A stretch of DNA of 64,000 nucleotides from Candidatus Sericytochromatia bacterium S15B-MN24 CBMW_12. GTDB lineage: Bacteria; Cyanobacteriota; Sericytochromatia; S15B-MN24; UBA4093. Of this stretch, positions 27,260 to 35,270 are shown piece after piece. Numbering within the stretch: the stretch's first letter is position 1; every line of letters begins with the position of its first letter. The notes under the pieces were generated by a model. That model ran no database searches and was not told where the DNA came from. It worked only from the letters and a program-made list of their open reading frames with translations. A program made the translations under genes and the position numbers. The stretch is taken from the NCBI GenBank assembly GCA_002083825.1, contig DAZV01000026.1, positions 248,001-312,000 on the forward strand. The letters are read 5' to 3'.

Positions 27260-28156
27260 TCAGTAGGTCTCGGCGTGCCAGCGGTGGGCTTTCTTGAGAG
27301 CCGGCAACATGGCCTCCCAGTCAGCTCCATGCCGATGGGCCATGTCCGCGAACGCCTCCTCGACACCTTTTTCCATGCCCTTGATGCCGCATAAGTACAC
27401 GATGGCTTGGCGTTCGGCGACGAGCGGCCAGATGGCGTCCGCGTGCTCGGCCAGCCGGTGCTGGACATAGACCCGCTTGCCGTCGGCCGTTTGCTGTTCC
27501 CGGCTGATCGCGAGGCTCAGCTTCAGGGCGCCGGAGTCGACCAAGTGGCGAATCTCATCGTGGTAGAGGATCTCGGCGGAGGTGGGGACGCCGAAGAAGA
27601 GCCAGACGTCCCGCGGTGCCTGCGAGGGAGTTGCCGCGAGCTGCTCCCAGAAGGCCCGGAAGGGCGCCACGCCGGTGCCCGTGGCGATCATGACGAGCGG
27701 GATCGTGGGGTCCTCGGGGAGGAGAAAGGTGCGGCCCACCGGTCCGGTGGTCGCGATTTCCGCCCCGGGCTCCAGATCGCAGAGGTAGTTCGTGGTGATG
27801 CCCAACCGTTCTTCGCCGGACTCGGGGTCGGTGTACCGCACGCGCTTGACGCAGAACGAGACGGAATGTCCCTGCCCGTCGTCGCCTGCTCGCTTGGAGG
27901 CCACGGAGTAGAGGCGGAGCTGGTGAGGCTTGCCGGCCTCGCTCGTGCCGGGCGGGATCACTCCGATGCTTTGGCCTTCCAGGTAGCGGAAAGCGCCCTC
28001 GGTGTACTCGAGGACCAGGTGGCGAACGTCGCTGGGATGGTCCTCGGGGGTGAGGCGCTTTGTCGAGACGAGGGTCATGGCGAGCGGGGCCTGAGGCCGG
28101 AAGAGGTTGATGGGAATGTCGCGTTTGGCCTGGGTCGGGTTCGTCGTCGTATCCAT
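27260..28156 (-). CDS. petH: Plant-type ferredoxin-NADP(+) reductase
   Basis: A 298-residue FAD enzyme that moves electrons between NADPH and ferredoxin or flavodoxin. It has the plant/cyanobacterial FNR series: RLYSVAS (FAD binding), GITTNYLCDLEPG, IATGTGVAPFRAFWEQ (NADP binding), YLCGIKGMEKGVEEAF and the terminal WHAETY, where the aromatic C-terminal Tyr stacks on the flavin. There is no phycobilisome-linker domain at the N-terminus. It reads leftward, downstream of the V4R/ferredoxin/desulfurase operon but separated from it by about 215 nt and a hairpin, so it probably has its own promoter. The ferredoxin encoded at 29524 is a plausible partner. Photosynthesis genes are absent from the window. 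Confidence 0.92.
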   Translation of the reverse strand: MDTTTNPTQAKRDIPINLFRPQAPLAMTLVSTKRLTPEDHPSDVRHLVLEYTEGAFRYLEGQSIGVIPPGTSEAGKPHQLRLYSVASKRAGDDGQGHSVSFCVKRVRYTDPESGEERLGITTNYLCDLEPGAEIATTGPVGRTFLLPEDPTIPLVMIATGTGVAPFRAFWEQLAATPSQAPRDVWLFFGVPTSAEILYHDEIRHLVDSGALKLSLAISREQQTADGKRVYVQHRLAEHADAIWPLVAERQAIVYLCGIKGMEKGVEEAFADMAHRHGADWEAMLPALKKAHRWHAETY

Positions 28157-28274
28157 CGGGCGTTACCTCCGGGGATCCGTCTCCCGCCGCGCCCGCGGCG
28201 AGTGCGTAGGTTCGGGGGGGGATTCAGTTTCTGGTTACTTGCCTAGCCTGAGGGGCCAGCGTGATTTTGCCAAA

Positions 28275-28293
28275 CCTTCCGGTTGCCGGAAGG
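28275..28293 (-). terminator. Terminator after the desulfurase operon
   Basis: On the minus strand CCTTCCGG-CAA-CCGGAAGG (8-bp perfect stem, 3-nt loop) is followed by TTTGGCAAAATC, 80 nt past the stop of the cysteine desulfurase. The U-tract is short. Confidence 0.5.
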
Positions 28294-28372
28294 CGCGCAC
28301 GCCATGGTACCCGTCAGGCATCGGCACGTGCAAGCAGGTTGCCGAGAAACGCGACGCGATCTCCAGAGGGAC

Positions 28373-29527
28373 TCAGCCTATCGAGCCCGAAACAGGCAAC
28401 CGCAGGACCGCGCGAATCACCATGTCCGCAGCCCGTTCGATGTCATCGGGAGTGGTGAACCGACCGAGGCCGAAGCGGATCGCCGAGCGGGCGATGGAGT
28501 CGGGGATTCCCATCGCCCGGAAGGAATGGGAGGGCTCCATGGATCCCGAGGAGCACGCGGATCCGGCCGAAACGGCCAGATCGGGGAGCCTCATCATGAG
28601 GTCGTAGCTGTCCTCGATGGGGAAGCTGACGTTGAGGTTTCCGGGCAGGCGCTCGCTCGGATGGCCGCTAAGGGTCAGTCCCGCCACGGCCTCGCTGAGG
28701 CGCTCGAAAAGTCGATTGCGAAGAAGGGTCAGGCGCTCTCCCTCCTGATCCATGTCATGAAGCGCCAACTCGCATGCCACCCCGAGGCCGACGATGCCCG
28801 GGACGTTGAGGGTCCCCGAACGCAGCCCCCGTTCCTGACCGCCCCCATCGAGGAGCGGTTCGATCGCGATGCGCGGGCGAAGCCTGACGTACAGCGCCCC
28901 CACGCCCTTCGGACCATGGAACTTATGGGCCGAGATCGAGCAAAGGTCTATCTTCGCCGCTTCGACGTCCAAGGGAACCTTTCCGGCGGTTTGAGCGGCG
29001 TCCACGTGAAACAGGACTCCGCGTCCCCGGCAGATCGCGCCGATTTCCCCGACGGGCTGAAGGGTACCGACCTCGTTGTGACCATGCAAGAGTGACACCA
29101 AAAGGGTATCCGGGCGGATCGCCGACTCCACGTCCTGGGGGCTGACCCTGCCTAGGCAATCGACCGGCAGGCGGGTAACCTCGAAGCCCTGGGCTTCGAG
29201 ACGTGCGCAGGCATCGAGCGTCGCCTTGTGCTCGATCATCGAGGTGATCAGGTGACGGCCTCCGGAAGCGTTCGCCTTGGCGATTCCCTTGAGGGCCAGG
29301 TTGATGGCCTCGGTGGCCCCCGACGTGAAGAGGATCTCGCGTGGGCTCCGGGCGCCAATCAGGTTGGCCACCTGACGGCGTGCGGTCTCTACGGCCTCGC
29401 TCGCGAAGGATCCGGGGGAATGGTGGCGACTGGCCGGATTTCCGCAGTGCTCGGTGAAGAAGGGGAGCATGGCTTGCACGACCCGCGAATCCGTAGGCGT
29501 GGACGCCTGATGATCGAGGTAGATCAT
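28373..29527 (-). CDS. Second cysteine desulfurase (NifS/IscS family)
   Basis: A 384-residue PLP desulfurase, distinct from the IscS at 22899. It keeps MIYLDHQASTPTDSRVVQ, TSGATEAINLALKG, MIEHKATLDAC, HVDAAQTAGKVPLD, the PLP lysine in ISAHKFHGPKGVGALY and the catalytic Cys in SAGSACSSGSMEPSH. The active-site loop is NifS-like rather than the CTSASL form of the other copy. It is the last gene of the V4R operon: its ATG overlaps the ferredoxin stop (ATGA). That placement suggests a dedicated sulfur donor for the clusters of this operon, which is inference. Confidence 0.9.
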   Translation of the reverse strand: MIYLDHQASTPTDSRVVQAMLPFFTEHCGNPASRHHSPGSFASEAVETARRQVANLIGARSPREILFTSGATEAINLALKGIAKANASGGRHLITSMIEHKATLDACARLEAQGFEVTRLPVDCLGRVSPQDVESAIRPDTLLVSLLHGHNEVGTLQPVGEIGAICRGRGVLFHVDAAQTAGKVPLDVEAAKIDLCSISAHKFHGPKGVGALYVRLRPRIAIEPLLDGGGQERGLRSGTLNVPGIVGLGVACELALHDMDQEGERLTLLRNRLFERLSEAVAGLTLSGHPSERLPGNLNVSFPIEDSYDLMMRLPDLAVSAGSACSSGSMEPSHSFRAMGIPDSIARSAIRFGLGRFTTPDDIERAADMVIRAVLRLPVSGSIG

Positions 29528-29973
29528 GGGGATGGGGGAACCTCCTCAATCGGCGGGACCGACATGGGGCAGACTTCGAGGCATTCGAGGCAAGCGGTGC
29601 AGCGAGCCGAGTCGACGCTGAACCCCGCTTCCAGGGAGATGGCTTTTTCAGGGCAATGATCGCGGCAAACTCCGCATCCGTCGCAATCGAAAGCCAGGTT
29701 CAAAGCCTTGTGAACGAGGTCGGGCAGGACGCGATCGGACGCGTCTCTCATCGTGAGCTTGAAGACGTAGTCCCCCTCGATGCCGGAGGCATAGAAGCGA
29801 CCAGGGATGTCCATTTTGATCAGCGGACGGGGGAAGTCCGGAAAGTACCGGACTTCCCCGAAGGGGCGCATGAAGTGACGCAGGGTGCGGGGGAGCGGCT
29901 GGTCCGCCTCGAACTGGTAAATCAACCGTTTTTGACAGTCCCGCTTTAGGGCGAGGTCGAACCAGCTCTCCAT
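29524..29973 (-). CDS. 2[4Fe-4S] ferredoxin-domain protein with unique N-terminal region
   Basis: A 149-residue protein. The last 60 residues hold two classical cluster motifs, CDGCGVCRDHCP and CTACLECLEVCP, so it should carry two 4Fe-4S clusters. The first 90 residues (RHFMRPFGEVRYFPDFPRP, YVFKLTMRDAS) are not part of a standard ferredoxin and I do not recognise them; they may be the docking region for the V4R proteins. The start abuts the preceding V4R stop directly (29973/29974), and the end overlaps the desulfurase. There is no signal peptide, so it is cytoplasmic. Confidence 0.85.
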   Translation of the reverse strand: MESWFDLALKRDCQKRLIYQFEADQPLPRTLRHFMRPFGEVRYFPDFPRPLIKMDIPGRFYASGIEGDYVFKLTMRDASDRVLPDLVHKALNLAFDCDGCGVCRDHCPEKAISLEAGFSVDSARCTACLECLEVCPMSVPPIEEVPPSP

Positions 29974-30660
29974 CTATTGCGTGTGGATAGACAGAAGGTC
30001 CCGAGAGGCCACGATCCGGCAGTGGGGGTCCCCCTTGGCGGCGCACATGATCTCTTCCGCGCCGAAGCATCCGGGAGCGTTGAAGGAGGTCTCGTAGAAC
30101 TCTTGGGTCAGGGCGGGCTTCTTGGCGATGTCGATGTGGTAGATCAGGTTCATGATGCCTGCGACCCCGCCGCGGGCCAGGTAGCACTTGCACCGGTCAG
30201 CGATTCCGAATTCCTTGAGGTGTCCCACCGACTCGTAGGACCCATGGATGTCGATGACGAGCTTTGCGTTGGCCTGCAGCTCATGGACCTTCCACTTGCC
30301 CCAGCCCAGCGCGTTGATGACGGCCACGATTCCGGGAACCCAGTCCTCCCGGGTATCGAGCATGGGCTGCACGACGGCGCCCCATTCATCCGACTGCATG
30401 ATGCCGCCGAAGGTGTTGAACGCGCAGACATGCCCGGCTTCGACCAGCAACGGGGCCGCAATATCGCTGGAATCGTCCCCGATCGCCTTCTGCAGGGCCC
30501 GTTCGAAACGGTAGGAGATCTTGTTGTAGTAGTCCGCGTACATGCGCGTCAAGACGACGCCGAAGGCCGGAATGAAACCCTGTTCATTGCCGTTGAGGGG
30601 AAGGGTGGCAACCGCGGCGATGATCGCGTTCTCGTCCACCCGGGTCGCAAAGCTCGCCAT
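29974..30660 (-). CDS. V4R-like domain protein (228 aa)
   Basis: The protein resembles the V4R (4-vinyl reductase) small-molecule-binding fold: a helical N-terminal half (GFIPAFGVVLTRMYADYYNK), then KLVIDIHGSYESVG and a C-terminal Cys pair in IMCAAKGDPHCRIV. V4R domains occur in BchJ and in aromatic-sensing regulators, and bind hydrophobic ligands or metals. Additional cysteines (CKCYLARGG, APGCFGAEE) could ligate a cluster or metal. Its ATG at 30660 shares the last base of the upstream V4R gene's stop region, showing translational coupling. The assignment to V4R is by pattern only and the function is unknown. Confidence 0.6.
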   Translation of the reverse strand: MASFATRVDENAIIAAVATLPLNGNEQGFIPAFGVVLTRMYADYYNKISYRFERALQKAIGDDSSDIAAPLLVEAGHVCAFNTFGGIMQSDEWGAVVQPMLDTREDWVPGIVAVINALGWGKWKVHELQANAKLVIDIHGSYESVGHLKEFGIADRCKCYLARGGVAGIMNLIYHIDIAKKPALTQEFYETSFNAPGCFGAEEIMCAAKGDPHCRIVASRDLLSIHTQ

Positions 30661-31184
30661 TACTTTACCTCCACGCTGAAGTTACAGCAGTCTGCGCCAG
30701 CTGCCGCGCAGGACGTTTCCGTGCTGCGGTACATGTCCAGGGGCCGTCCGTAGGCGGCGGCGAGCGCACCGGCGATGTAACCCGCCACGAAGTAGCATCC
30801 GGGGGTCTCTCGCGGGCCAAACTTGGAAGTCCATCCCAGCGCGTAGTGAGAATGCGGAGCCACCGCGGTTCCGCCCTGGTCACCAAGCTGAGCCAGGTCC
30901 ACGGTGCCGAAGCCGCAGGTCTTGAACATCTCCGCGGCGATGGCGAGGCGCTGCTGAGGAGCGACGACCTCGGGATGGGCCAGGTAATACTCGGTCATCT
31001 GCTCGAAGGCGACCTCGGCGGCGGCATCGGTCAGAATGGCCGTGGAATCGACGTAGGAAGGGTCTTCGATCGTCTGCTGAAGAAAGGTGTTGTAGTGATG
31101 GCAGTGGAAGACCATCGGCTGACCGTAGACTTGCGCAACCGCCATCTCGAGATCGAAATCAACTTTAAAATCTAGCAAGGGCAT
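30660..31184 (-). CDS. V4R-like domain protein with CHHYN motif (174 aa)
   Basis: A shorter relative of the next gene's product. Near the N-terminus, VFHCHHYNTFLQ (Cys28-His29-His30) looks like a metal- or heme-binding site. The C-terminal half, YFVAGYIAGALAAAYGRPLD then ETSCAAAGADCCNFSV, matches the end of V4R domains, where a Cys pair is spaced by six or seven residues. ATG 31184 has GGAGG five nt upstream and lies 17 nt after the small upstream gene. The pair of V4R proteins may form a heterodimer. Ligand and reaction are unknown. Confidence 0.6.
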   Translation of the reverse strand: MPLLDFKVDFDLEMAVAQVYGQPMVFHCHHYNTFLQQTIEDPSYVDSTAILTDAAAEVAFEQMTEYYLAHPEVVAPQQRLAIAAEMFKTCGFGTVDLAQLGDQGGTAVAPHSHYALGWTSKFGPRETPGCYFVAGYIAGALAAAYGRPLDMYRSTETSCAAAGADCCNFSVEVK

Positions 31185-31201
31185 GCAATCCTCCGAAAAT
31201 C

Positions 31202-31378
31202 CTAGATGGTCACTCCGAGTTCCCGGGCAATTAACACGGCTCGCGCCGCCAGGGCGGCATCCGACACCCTGTCGGCAATCAGCTTGTTGATGTCCTTTCC
31301 AAGCTTCAGGGATAGACGTTGCAGCGCAATGGCGCCCTTCTGGGCTTTGACGATGTCTGCGACCTTCTGAAAGTCCAT
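31202..31378 (-). CDS. Small helical protein (58 aa), first gene of the V4R operon
   Basis: A 58-residue basic, helix-forming protein beginning MDFQKVADIVKAQKGAIALQ and ending VLIARELGVTI. It lies 17 nt upstream of the first V4R gene on the same strand, with AAAGGAAG in the leader, and codon use is like its neighbours. It has no signal peptide or Cys. I do not recognise it; its conserved position, if seen in other genomes, would support a structural subunit or assembly factor of the V4R complex. Confidence 0.62.
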   Translation of the reverse strand: MDFQKVADIVKAQKGAIALQRLSLKLGKDINKLIADRVSDAALAARAVLIARELGVTI

Positions 31379-31797
31379 GGTAAAGTCACTTCCTTTCTAA
31401 CAGAATGGGACCTTGCATCGCGGGGAACAATAGCGTTCTCCTCATGATCGTGCGTCGAATGCCATCGGTCGGTTAGATTGGCGGGGATGACTCGAGTACG
31501 GTGACCTGGCAGGCGCGAGGCCATGACGTGTTGCCGATGGCGCTCTCTCGGGAGGCCCCTTGGACGGTGTCCATGGTAAAGTCCGACAATACGGAAGGGC
31601 TGCACATCAGGTTTCTACCCGGCGGGTCCGGAGCAAGCCGGAAAACTTCTTGGTCGCCTTTGGCGAACGCACGGCAAGCTTTCTAAGCTTGCCGGATTCA
31701 CCGGGTGATCAGAGGGTTCTGGATTCACCAAGCCAGCTATACCCATGTTTTTGGATGACCTATCCACTTGCGCGCGGCTTCAACTCTCTGCCTTGCC
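31379..31797. other. Upstream region of the V4R operon, no long gene
   Basis: About 420 nt upstream of the leftward V4R operon with no convincing long gene. The 15-mer GTCCATGGTAAAGTC occurs at 31373-31387, where it is the start region of the 58-aa gene, and again at 31569-31583, where it would start a 33-codon minus-strand frame (31574-31473). The operon's promoter must lie here, but no clear hexamers are visible. Confidence 0.4.
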
Positions 31798-31840
31798 TCG
31801 ATAGCCTGGCTCCGAAGGCATGTCGGGGCCAGGCTATCGA
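31798..31840. terminator. Large hairpin downstream of the TonB-receptor operon
   Basis: A perfect 13-bp inverted repeat, TCGATAGCCTGGC / GCCAGGCTATCGA with a 17-nt loop, lies about 60 nt beyond the receptor stop. It has no U-tract. A shorter GCCCC-rich hairpin followed by GGTTCTTC lies closer to the gene, at about 31870. Either may end the leftward operon. Confidence 0.45.
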
Positions 31841-31897
31841 TCGCCGTGCGCGGACGGATCCGCGAAGAACCGCCCCAGAGGGGGCAATAGGTCGGGG

Positions 31898-34168
31898 CTA
31901 GAAGGTGTACTCGACTCCGACGAAGGGGATGAAGGGCAATCCGGCTTGTTCCGTGGGAGCGTTGAAATTCGAGTAGTCCGTTTCGTACGCGTAGCCTATC
32001 ACCTGCTTTTGGTTCAGCGCGTTGAGCACGTCGACGTAGTAGTTGGCTTCGCGCCAGAAGAACGCGCCCTTGTGCTCAAAGCGAAGGTCGAGCTGGTTCG
32101 TGTCCGGTAGCCGCTTGGAATTGCGCACGCCGCGAACGGGGAGCCAGTCCAAGGTCGTCGGATTTTGGGTTCTGCCGACATAGGGGGTATAGGGAGTGCC
32201 GCTCATGTAGCGCCACTTCAACCCGCCTTTCCAGCCCATCGGCAAGGGATAGTCCACCAGCAACGTCGCGACATGAGGCTGGGAGTACTCATAGTTGTAA
32301 ATTGGCGCTCCTGGGGCGTCCCAGCGCTTGGACTGACTGACTGAATACGATAGCTGACCTGAGACCCCCTCGATGCGTCCGAGCACGGGGAGATCGAAGC
32401 CCGCGGGCTTGAAGTTGGAAGAGATCTCGACTCCACGTGTATAGCCGGCGCCGGTGTTCAGGTAATTCGCGACCGGATCAGGGGCGGCCAGCTGATCGAG
32501 CTGTTTGTGGTAGATCTCGAGTTTGCCCATGAGGTGATCGCCGAACTGGCGCTCGATGCCCGCCACGCTGTGCATGGCGTGCTCATAGTCGAGCTTTGGG
32601 TTGCCGAAGCCCGATGACGACTTTTCGTTGAACAGGAAGCCGTAGTATTGCCCCCAACCCAGTCGCAGCGTCGTGCGGTCATCCGCTTGATAGGCAAGAC
32701 CGAGCCTTGGCGAGAGGGCGGACTTCCCTGTCTTGGTCATGCGGTCTTGTCGCAGGCCAAGGGTCAAGGTCAGCGGATCGATGGCTTGCCACTTGTCTTC
32801 CACGTAATACGACAGCATGCCGAGGTCGTAGGCGTCGTCGACCTTGATCCGCGGGATGTCGCTCCACTTCATGCCGGCATAGGCATCCGGCGGATTGGGG
32901 GGCGCGGGGAAGTCGGAGGCGATCTTCACGTTCGCCGACTGGTAGCGGACGCCAAGCCCCATCTCATGCCCCTCGGCCACGCGCAGGGAAAGGTCTTCCC
33001 GGACGTTGAGGATGCTCGTGTCGATGTCGAGATTGGACTGGGGAACGATGCCGATGTGGGTGCCATAGGTATTTCGTGCGATCGTCAGCTCGCTCGCGAT
33101 CCAATCGGCCATGCTGGATTTCCAGGAGACGCCCTGGATGCTCGAGTCCTGTCCGGTGCGGAAGGTGTCGATACCGGAATCGGCCGAAGCGGAAGCTGGA
33201 AGCTTGACATCCATGAAGTCGTCCAGTCCGAAGGCCAAGGCCGTGATCGTGTTGCGCTGATCCGGTCGCCACTGGACTCTTCCCATGTAGTCGTGGAAGC
33301 GTGGGAAGGCGGTGAAGTCCGGCAGCATCTTCCCGATCAAGAGGTCGATATAGGAGCGACGTCCGTTGAGGCTGAAGCTCAGGTTGTCCGCGAGGGGGCC
33401 TTCGAGGAACAGGCTGCTCCACATCAGGTTGGTGTCGAGTGTCCCCCCGATGCGATCGGTCCTCGGGGGGCGGCTTTCCAGCTCGAAGATCCCGGCCGTG
33501 GCGTTGCCGTACCGGGCGGGAAAAGCCCCCGTGTAGAGGTTGAAGTTCTCGACCACGTCGCTGCTGAGGGCACTGGTGATGCCGCCGAAGTGGAAAGGGT
33601 TTCCGATCTCGAAGCGATCGAGGTAGAACGCGTTGTCGCTGGGGCCTCCGCCGCGCACGGTCGGTGCGCTGCTCATGGGCCCGGCGGGGGTCACTCCGGG
33701 CATGTTCGTGGCGGCCTTGAGGGGGTCGCGCATGGCTCCGGGGATCTGCTTGAGCTCCTCGCGCCCGATGGTCGTCTGGCTGACGTTGGGGCGCTTGAGG
33801 GTGGGGGCCTGGGAGCTGACCTTGACTTCCGCTCCTTCATAGACCTTGGAGGTGAGTCCGATTTCCAGCTTCTTGGCGGCCTCTCCGACGGTCAGGGTCA
33901 GTTTCTGAGGGGAGTACCCCGAGCGTTCGACCAGAAGGCTGTAGGTTCCGGGCGGCAAGTCTCCCAGGTTGAAGGTTCCGCCCTTGCCGGACGTTTCTTG
34001 GCGCCTTGACGCTCCGAGCACGGTGAGGGTGACTTTGGACAGACCTTCTTCGGTGTCCTTGTCGATGACCTTGCCTGTCACGGTCGCGGCCAGCGCCGGC
34101 AGTTGGGTCATGCTGCAAAGCGAGAAAGCTGCGGCCAGTGCGAGAATGTTACGGCTTCTGGGGTTCAT
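31898..34168 (-). CDS. TonB-dependent outer-membrane receptor
   Basis: A 756-residue receptor with a cleavable signal (LALAAAFSLCSM...ALA). After the signal comes a carboxypeptidase-regulatory-like beta-sandwich (GKVIDKDTEEGLSKVTLTVL, LPPGTYSLLVERSGY), then the plug domain (IPGAMRDPLKAATNMPGV, APTVRGGGPSDNAFYLDRF) and a 22-strand-type barrel ending in the aromatic residue of GVEYTF. It is the last gene of an exbB-exbD-tonB-receptor operon and overlaps tonB by 4 nt. A dedicated energising system in the same operon is common for Bacteroidetes-like and proteobacterial carriers, but the substrate (siderophore, cobalamin, metal or glycan) is not indicated. Confidence 0.92.
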   Translation of the reverse strand: MNPRSRNILALAAAFSLCSMTQLPALAATVTGKVIDKDTEEGLSKVTLTVLGASRRQETSGKGGTFNLGDLPPGTYSLLVERSGYSPQKLTLTVGEAAKKLEIGLTSKVYEGAEVKVSSQAPTLKRPNVSQTTIGREELKQIPGAMRDPLKAATNMPGVTPAGPMSSAPTVRGGGPSDNAFYLDRFEIGNPFHFGGITSALSSDVVENFNLYTGAFPARYGNATAGIFELESRPPRTDRIGGTLDTNLMWSSLFLEGPLADNLSFSLNGRRSYIDLLIGKMLPDFTAFPRFHDYMGRVQWRPDQRNTITALAFGLDDFMDVKLPASASADSGIDTFRTGQDSSIQGVSWKSSMADWIASELTIARNTYGTHIGIVPQSNLDIDTSILNVREDLSLRVAEGHEMGLGVRYQSANVKIASDFPAPPNPPDAYAGMKWSDIPRIKVDDAYDLGMLSYYVEDKWQAIDPLTLTLGLRQDRMTKTGKSALSPRLGLAYQADDRTTLRLGWGQYYGFLFNEKSSSGFGNPKLDYEHAMHSVAGIERQFGDHLMGKLEIYHKQLDQLAAPDPVANYLNTGAGYTRGVEISSNFKPAGFDLPVLGRIEGVSGQLSYSVSQSKRWDAPGAPIYNYEYSQPHVATLLVDYPLPMGWKGGLKWRYMSGTPYTPYVGRTQNPTTLDWLPVRGVRNSKRLPDTNQLDLRFEHKGAFFWREANYYVDVLNALNQKQVIGYAYETDYSNFNAPTEQAGLPFIPFVGVEYTF

Positions 34169-34869
34169 TTTTCGGTTCCTTCAGTAGTGGGTTCGCTGAG
34201 GCTAAAGGTGAAGGGGTAGCGCATGGTGACCGCGACGCGTTCGTCGTCCTTGATCGCCGGCGTGAAGCGGGTGCCGCGGATCGCGGCAATGGCGGCTTCG
34301 CTCAGGCTGGGATGGGCGCTCTTGAGGACCCGGATCTCGACGACCTTGCCGTTGGCGTCCACGTCGAGCTCCAGGATGACCTTGCCTTCGATGTGTCCGA
34401 TCTTGGCAAACTCAGGATAGATCGCCTGGATTTTCGACTTCGGAACGGGGGCGAAGTCGGCTTCACCCGTGGGCAAAAACGTCTGTTCCTCTTCTCTCGG
34501 GGGAGGAGCGGTTGGCTCAGGGGACGGGATGGCTTGGGGATCGGCCATCAAGCTGTTGCCTTCCTGAACGGCCATGTCGCCGACGGTGTTGCTCTTGTCC
34601 ACTCCGAATATCCGAGGAGGCGCGATCCGGGGAGGCGCGGGCTTGGCCTGGGACGTTCTGGCGAGGGGCTTCTTGGCCTGTTCGAGAGGCTTCGGCGGTT
34701 TGGGGGGAGGCGTTGGGGGGAGCGCGGGGGGTTTGGGTTTTTGGACCACGGCGATGTCGATCAGGCGTTTGGCCGGAGCCTCTGTGGGCATGTGGCTGCC
34801 TGCCACGAAGAAGAGGGCATGCCCGCCCGCCGAGACCGCCAGCGTGATGAGCAGAGCGCGACCACTCAT
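34165..34869 (-). CDS. tonB: TonB-like energy transducer
   Basis: A 234-residue protein with an N-terminal inner-membrane anchor (LLITLAVSAGGHALFFVAGS, containing the His of the SxxxH-type motif). A Pro/Lys-rich periplasm-spanning linker follows at about residues 45-150, then the TonB C-terminal domain (YPEFAKIGHIEGKVILELDV, AAIAAIRGTRFTPA). It links the ExbB-ExbD proton channel to the receptor encoded downstream. ATGA overlaps exist on both sides. Confidence 0.92.
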   Translation of the reverse strand: MSGRALLITLAVSAGGHALFFVAGSHMPTEAPAKRLIDIAVVQKPKPPALPPTPPPKPPKPLEQAKKPLARTSQAKPAPPRIAPPRIFGVDKSNTVGDMAVQEGNSLMADPQAIPSPEPTAPPPREEEQTFLPTGEADFAPVPKSKIQAIYPEFAKIGHIEGKVILELDVDANGKVVEIRVLKSAHPSLSEAAIAAIRGTRFTPAIKDDERVAVTMRYPFTFSLSEPTTEGTEK

Positions 34870-35270
34870 GGCGCCTCGACGGAGAAGGCGATCTTGCTGA
34901 CGCCGGATCCCCGCACCAAGTCGAGCAGGTGGATCACGGATCCGTGATCGACGGCTTTGTCGGCGCTGAGCACCACCTGAAGATCCGGCTGGGACGCCGC
35001 CTTGTTTGCGAGGGTTTTCTGGAGGTCATGTTCTTGAATGGGGCGATCGTTGAGGTAGATCACCCGATCCTTTCCCAGGGTGATTCCGAGGGTCTGGGAC
35101 TGGGTCGCTTCGGTATTCGAGGCTTTCGGCAGGGAGACGCTCATGTTGGGCTGCGCGATCACGTAGGACGTGACCATGAAGATGATCAGGAGCACCAGGG
35201 AGACGTCGACCAGGGGAGTGACGTTGATGTCGGTGATGCCTGCCTCGTCGAGTTGTGACTTACCGGCCAT
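34866..35270 (-). CDS. exbD: Biopolymer transporter ExbD
   Basis: A 134-residue protein with one N-terminal transmembrane helix that carries the essential Asp (TPLVDVSLVLLIIFMVTSYV) and a periplasmic domain ending VSKIAFSVEAP. ATG 35270 (MAGKSQL) is preferred over a longer frame because it gives the normal ExbD N-terminus; it lies inside the last codons of exbB. It forms the proton channel with ExbB. Confidence 0.93.
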   Translation of the reverse strand: MAGKSQLDEAGITDINVTPLVDVSLVLLIIFMVTSYVIAQPNMSVSLPKASNTEATQSQTLGITLGKDRVIYLNDRPIQEHDLQKTLANKAASQPDLQVVLSADKAVDHGSVIHLLDLVRGSGVSKIAFSVEAP

